A DNA stretch of 64,000 bases from Artocarpus heterophyllus (Eukaryota; Streptophyta; Magnoliopsida; Rosales; Moraceae): contig CM046345.1 in NCBI GenBank assembly GCA_025403435.1, positions 11,164,235 to 11,228,234 of the forward strand, given 5' to 3'. Below are positions 58,982-64,000 of this stretch, in pieces. How positions within the stretch are numbered: the first letter of the stretch is position 1; every line of letters begins with the position of its first letter. Under the pieces are notes generated by a model. That model saw nothing but the letters and a program-made list of their open reading frames with translations. It had not been told where the DNA came from and did not search any database. Both the position numbers and the translations under genes were made by a program.

Positions 58982-60993
58982 TGTTGGAAACAAAGTGCGC
59001 AGCGGAATTTTAAAAATTTTTCATCAGAGTAATTTCCAAAATACAAGTTTGACATGTTTTATGTATAAATTAAACAGATCTTACTAACCTTAGTGTGCCG
59101 AAGAACCTCCGCAGCCTGTGTAGAGAAGTAACGTTCCAGAAGAGCCTCAACCAACCGGTCTTCTTTGCTATTCTCTATCCACAACCGGAGTGAGTGTGGG
59201 CTCACATGTACAGCTTTTCCACCAGTGACTCTCCTTCCAACCAATAGAGAGAACCTAAAGCTAGTGTTCGTGACTTGTGAACAAAAGCTCTCAGGGAGTT
59301 TTTTGATGCTCACTAGAAGAGTATCACTCTTAATCTCTCAAATTGATCTGAGTAAATCATGAGACTCACTCCCTTTTTATAGCTATTGGTCCTGGGGTCA
59401 GTCCGTATCAGATTAGGTCTCAAAAACTCGAAACATAATCAAGTTCGGATCAATATCTGATAAGATCCGTATGAAAACGCGTAATCTTTTCTGCCATTGA
59501 TCGGCAGGCCGAACAGGCCTATCAGCAGGCCAAACACGTCATTCGGCAGGCCAAACTCCCGAGAAAAAATCTCCGCGAATCTTTTATTTTCCACCAGAGA
59601 TTCTAAAGGATAAAGTCTCAGTTTTGATTCAAATAACCCAATAGAGAAGTTATCTGATCAAAACAAACTTTATCAAGATAATCTCTAAGAAAATAAATCA
59701 ATTCACAATAATTCTATAAGTTTATCTTGTTCTAATTTGCCCAAAATTAAAACAACCGATAAACAGACAAGAATTATCTGATCGCAATAATTCAAAAAGT
59801 TTATCTTGAAAAAATTTCTTACAAAATTAATTCAACCGATAAATAGACATGAATTATTTGATTCTTACAAATTTTAAACCAATATGATAAATCTGACATA
59901 AGTCACCAATTATTGAAAAAGCACGGCGTGTCGTTACAGGACTTTGTGAGCTAGCAAAGGGGAACAAAATAGACCTATAAAGTTCAAGCTCGTGATAATT
60001 ATGAAACCCAATATCCTAGATATATATTTCACAATTATCAACTCCAACGCTACTCCACTAAAAGCTTGAAGCTGCACTCTCGAACTTTATAGAATTATGA
60101 AGCTCGTGTAGCTAAGTCTCCATGACTTGTTATAGTGTATCGTATCCCCATATGATCATCCATAATCGGCTTAAGGACAAGTTCTGTCTCACCTTCCCGA
60201 TTATTTTTATCTTACGTTCCATTGTCTCACCATTAGAAAACTTACCATCCAAAGATAGTATACCATTTGGTTACACCTATGTATCTAAATGGTTGAGCGC
60301 TCCAGTTTTTCAATTATAGGACAACGCATATAAGAGGATATCATTACTCCTATAGAGGAGCTATGGATTCCATATCTTTGAATAACAAGTCTACGCTATC
60401 AAGAGTCATGCCTCCAATGTACCGGCATGCATACCACTATTGAGATGTGGGTGTCACCCTTTGGCACATCAAAAGACACAAGTCGAGACAATGGGCCCAG
60501 TATTCATCTCAAGATTAAGATACAATACAAATGACTGTCTAAAGTGAATCGATTTGCCAAGGCAGAATTATTAATCCAAATCAATTCACTTTATGTCCCG
60601 ATCCAACACATCGTCACCTATGACAACGTGCCAATGTTTCTATTCACGGAGTCCAACTCCGATGGCCAAGACAAACCATCTCCCAAAAGGGATATAGACA
60701 ACATAACAATCTTTACATGAATAAAGCGCCCAACTTTATTCCCTCGATTGCAGATCATATGTTTTAGACCGTCACCTTAAGAATCGTGTCTTCCGCATAA
60801 TCAGTCCATCATATGCCCAATTCTTAAGGTTTAGACTGACAGTCTCAGACTACTGTTTGCTTATCATACATTCAACAAATATGAACATAAAGAGGACAGG
60901 ATTTGGTATATATAAATGAATAAATTCTTTATTGATAAAAATGTCTCCAAAAACGTATTACATTTTTACTCCTTAGGGCATACATGTCTAACA
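58982..60993 (-). repeat. Copia C 3' LTR, 2012 bp
   Basis: TGTTGGAAACAAAG to CATGTCTAACA in + orientation, homologous to the copia A LTR. It contains the clearest microrepeat island (59495-59569: CGGCAGGCC three times plus AGCAGGCC). The other LTR lies beyond the window. Confidence 0.85.
59495..59569. repeat. GC-rich microrepeat island in copia C LTR
   Basis: Units TCGGCAGGCCGAACAGG, ATCAGCAGGCCAAACACG and TTCGGCAGGCCAAACTCC, about 21-24 nt apart. Confidence 0.65.
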
Positions 60994-61005
60994 ATCTCCC
61001 ACTTG
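60994..61005 (-). other. Copia C polypurine tract
   Basis: The minus strand reads CAAGTGGGAGAT, next to the 3' LTR. Confidence 0.75.
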
Positions 61006-61007
61006 CA

Positions 61008-61526
61008 CTAAGTGAGTAAATACAGTAAATTTCGCATCCCCATAGCTTCCACATGCCTCTCGAAGACTCTCCCAGTAAGTGTCTTCGTAAATGGATCAGC
61101 TAAATTGTCCTCTGACGTGATCTTGCACACTGTGACATGCCCGCCCTCAACGAAGTCCTTTATCACATGATACTTCTGATCAATATGCTTACTCTTCTTG
61201 TGAAATCTTGGTTCCTTAGCATTAGTTACCGCCACACTGTTATCACAGTACAGTGATACCGCTTTATCCATACCAAGAACTACCTTAAGATCCCCAAGGA
61301 TCTTGCGGAGCCACACTGCTTCTTTCGAAGCATCACTAGCTGCCACATACTCAGCCTCCATCGTTGAATCCGAAGTGCAATCTTGCTTCGCACTTCTCCA
61401 ACTGATAGCACCGCCACCCAGAGTAAACACAAACCCCGAAGTCGATTTCCTAGAATCCAGACAGGATTGAAAATTCGAATCAGTGTATCCTAGAGGAGTT
61501 AAATCCTCACCTGAATACACAAGCAT
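61008..61526 (-). pseudogene. Copia C RNase H segment
   Basis: 172 aa on the minus strand with LGYTDSNFQSCLDSRKSTSG, GGGAISWRSAKQ, TMEAEYVAASDASKEAVWL, SLYCDNSVAVTNAKEPRFH and KHIDQKYHVIKDFV. Complete to the C-terminus. A TGA for Arg separates it from RT. Confidence 0.85.
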
Positions 61527-61532
61527 ATACCC

Positions 61533-62087
61533 TCAAGTCCTTCTCAGGTACTTGAAAATATGCTTTACCGTAACCCAATGGTTCGGTCCTGGATCCGCCT
61601 GAAATCGACTTACAATCCCAACCGCATAGCTAATATCCGGTCGTGTGCAAAGCATGGCATACATGAGACTACCCACTGCCGAAGCATAAGGCACCATCTT
61701 CATGTATTCTCTTTCTTCATAAGACTTTGAAGAGTCTTTCTTAGAAAGAGTAATTCCAGACCTAGATGGTTGCCCACCTTTCTTGTAATCCTGCATTGCA
61801 AACCTCCTGAGAATTTTATCTATGTAGCCGGCCTGAGACAAAGCTATCATTTTTTTCTTCCTATCCCGAAAAATCTGGATACCGAGAACAAAATTAGCCT
61901 CACCTAAGTCCTTCATGTCAAACTGCTTGGTCAACCATAATTTGACTGATGACAACGCACCAACATCATTGCCAATTAGCAGAATGTCATCTACATAGAG
62001 CAGTAGAAAAACCACCTTCCCATCCTTAATGTGTTTGTAAACACATGGTTCATCCACGTTTTGTGAGAACCCATAAGTCTTGATCAC
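61533..62087 (-). pseudogene. Copia C reverse transcriptase, C-terminal segment
   Basis: 184 aa with YVDDILLIGNDVGALSSVK, FDMKDLGEANFVLGIQIFRD, LSQAGYIDKIL and YASAVGSLMYAMLCTRPDIS. The catalytic YVDD is intact. It is cut from the upstream RT part by TAG for Trp (HSW-x-IRF). Confidence 0.85.
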
Positions 62088-62143
62088 TTGATCAAATCTT
62101 ATGTTCTAAGAATGAGAAGCCTGCTTAAGTCCATAAATAGACT

Positions 62144-62635
62144 TTAGTAGCTTACAAACTTACCCTCTTGACCTGCGACCTTGAACCCGTCTGGTTGTTC
62201 CATATAAATGGACTCATCAAGATAGCCATTTAGAAAAGCTGTCTTGACATCCATCTGCCAAATCTCGCAGTCGAAAGCGGTAGCTATTGACAAGAGAATC
62301 TGGATGGACTTAAGCATGGCTATAGGCGAAAAGGTTTCCTCATAGTCGATTCCTTCTTTTTGCGTATAACCCTTAGCTACCAGTCTAGCCTTAAAGGTTT
62401 CGACCTTTCCATCCACTCCTCTTTTCCTCTTGTAGAACCACTTACACCCTATGGGTTTTACCCCTTCGGGAAGATCCATAAGCTCCCAGAGCTGATTAGT
62501 CTCCATAGACCAAATCTCTATGTTCATGGCCTCTGTCCAGACTCTTTTATCAACATCATCCATAGCTTCTGTGTAAGTATAAGGATCCCTGTCATGTTCA
62601 TCCGGTTCAGCCAAGAAGACCTCCCCATTGAACAT
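62144..62635 (-). pseudogene. Copia C reverse transcriptase, N-terminal segment
   Basis: 163 aa with [59 protein letters not shown] and [21 protein letters not shown] one-base loss near 62158 shifts the frame (GKFVSY instead of KVCKLLKS). Confidence 0.85.
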
Positions 62636-62766
62636 ATACCTCTCAGGTTGACGCCCGATCCTCCCACTACGCCGAAGCCCCTGAGATTGTTATTCAGGTT
62701 TGTTTGGTTTTTCTACACCGATCAGAATGGTTTCGTTCGGAACCTCCGAAGTGAACGGATCACCCC

Positions 62767-63813
62767 TTAACTCCTCAGCACCACTTTGCTTTGAGGTTTA
62801 AAGTCGTCCATGTAACTTTCCTCAAGGAAAGTTGCATTAGTTGAAACCACGACTTTATTTTCCTTTGGGTTATAAGAATAACCCCCTTTAGTCCCTTTTG
62901 GATATCCTACAAACATGCAAACTTCTGAACATGCTTCCAACTTATTTGGATCCTTAAACAGGACATGAGCCGGACATCCCCATATGCGAATATGGTTTAA
63001 GGATGTCTTCTTACTTGTCCACAACTCGTGAGGAGTTTTAGGGAACGATTTTGAAGGCACATTGTTCAAAAGATAACATGCGGTTTGTAGTGCATATCCC
63101 CAAAAGGATAAAGGCAATGATGAATAACTCATCATGGACCTAATCATGTCTAACAAAGTCTTATTCCTTCTCTCTGCTATGCCATTATATTGCGGAGTGC
63201 CCGGTGCAGTCAAATGGGATAAAATCCCATTTTCTAATAAGTGTCCCAAGAACTCATTCGAAAGGTATTCTCCACATCGATCGGATCGAAGTGGCTTTAT
63301 GGGTCTACCCAATTTCTTTTCCACTTCGGCCCGAAACTCCCGGAACTTGTCAAAAATTTCGCTTTTATGGTGCATCAAGTACACATACCTATATCTTAAG
63401 TAATCGTCAATAAAAGTGACGAAGTACTCATACCCTCCTCGCACCTGAATGTTCATCGGTCCGCAAACATCACTATGCACAAGTTTTAGAACCCCTTCCG
63501 CCCTATTGACCTTAGACACGAATGGTCTTTTGGTCATTTTACCCTCCAAACAAGACTCACATTGAGGTATAGATTTCACCTTTAAGTGACTTAAAGGTCC
63601 ATCCCTTACCAACCTTTGAATCCTATTCAGGTTAATATGGCCAAGGTGCAAATGCCAAAGATAAGTCTTATTAGAGTGATAAGTTTTAAGTCTTTTTGAG
63701 TCATTATCATTTATCTCAGCATTAAGCAATAAGTCCATCTTAGGTTTGATAAAATATAGATTATTTTGCATCCATCCAGAACAGATAAAAGATTTGTTTT
63801 TACGAATCACCAC
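62767..63813 (-). pseudogene. Copia C pre-integrase and integrase
   Basis: 348 aa. Pre-integrase [17 protein letters not shown] (about 52-68) and [14 protein letters not shown], then the integrase core with [18 protein letters not shown] (usually SDRGGEY) and [15 protein letters not shown] (usually PQQNG); all three acidic residues remain. Ends with the copia tail [20 protein letters not shown]. The best-preserved of the related A/B/C copies but separated from RT and protease by breaks. Confidence 0.87.
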
Positions 63814-64000
63814 TTTTTCATTAAAGATACCACGTAGGAGTCTTTAAATAAAGAAGATACAGAAATTAAATTCCTTTTAAATTTAGAAACATAAAAACAA
63901 TCTCGCAAAATTAAATTCCTATAATTATCAAAATAAAGATGGACATCTCCCACTGCTTCTGCTGAGACCAAGGATCCATCGCCCATCTGAAGCGTTAAGT
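63814..64000 (-). pseudogene. Copia C protease C-terminal part (continues beyond window)
   Basis: The minus strand reads LTLQMGDGSLVSAEAVG, then LRDCFYVSKFKRNLISVSSL, the copia protease tail, ending in TGA before the integrase frame. Gag and the 5' LTR lie outside. Confidence 0.7.

Noticed and set aside
1..64000. tRNA and rRNA genes
   Set aside because: Only primer-site complements of tRNA-iMet were seen, next to LTRs; no cloverleaf or rRNA sequence was recognised.

Overview
This is nuclear DNA from a flowering plant, probably a eudicot. It is AT-rich, has intron-containing genes, and is full of nested Ty1/copia and Ty3/gypsy LTR retrotransposons with tRNA-iMet primer sites, plus plant-type MITEs. 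I cannot name the species. I found no rRNA, tRNA or CRISPR locus. I refer to the elements as copia A, B, C, D and E, gypsy T and gypsy F, and to the peptide genes as SSP1 to SSP7.

Layout. Positions 1-7818 hold copia A (minus strand, old), inserted into a related but further decayed copia B (7819-11053 plus 19256-20565). Copia B's gag is split by a young non-autonomous gypsy-type element, T (11054-19255), with 1972-bp LTRs that are almost identical and a perfect GATTT target-site duplication. T has no gag or pol. It carries two intact intronless ORFs: a LOG-like (lysine decarboxylase / PGGxGTxxE) protein, and a small basic Cys-rich protein resembling the nucleic-acid-binding proteins of flexuous plant RNA viruses. 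Positions 24456-30904 hold a complete copia D (352/351-bp LTRs, TSD ACAAC). Positions 32.7-35.86 kb hold a 3'-truncated plus-strand copia E. Positions 50787-53265 hold an LTR and pol tail of a second gypsy element, F. From 58982 to the window end lies copia C (3' LTR, RNase H, RT, integrase).

The host component between the transposons is a dispersed tandem array, all on the minus strand, of small two-exon genes. Each encodes a predicted secreted peptide of about 55-74 aa, with a conserved signal-peptide exon, a phase-2 intron at the same place, and a fast-diverging Pro/Ser/Gly-rich second exon. Copies lie at 23.3, 35.9 (pseudogene split by copia E), 39.5, 44.0, 47.8, 53.3 and 56.7 kb (exon 2 only). 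Upstream flanks are duplicated with the genes; the 44.0 and 53.3 kb copies sit in a clear duplication of about 2.3 kb. The array has grown by local duplication and been cut up by retrotransposons.

The points most worth checking are gypsy T with its two cargo ORFs, the undescribed secreted-peptide family, and a GC-rich microrepeat island shared by the copia elements and gypsy F.
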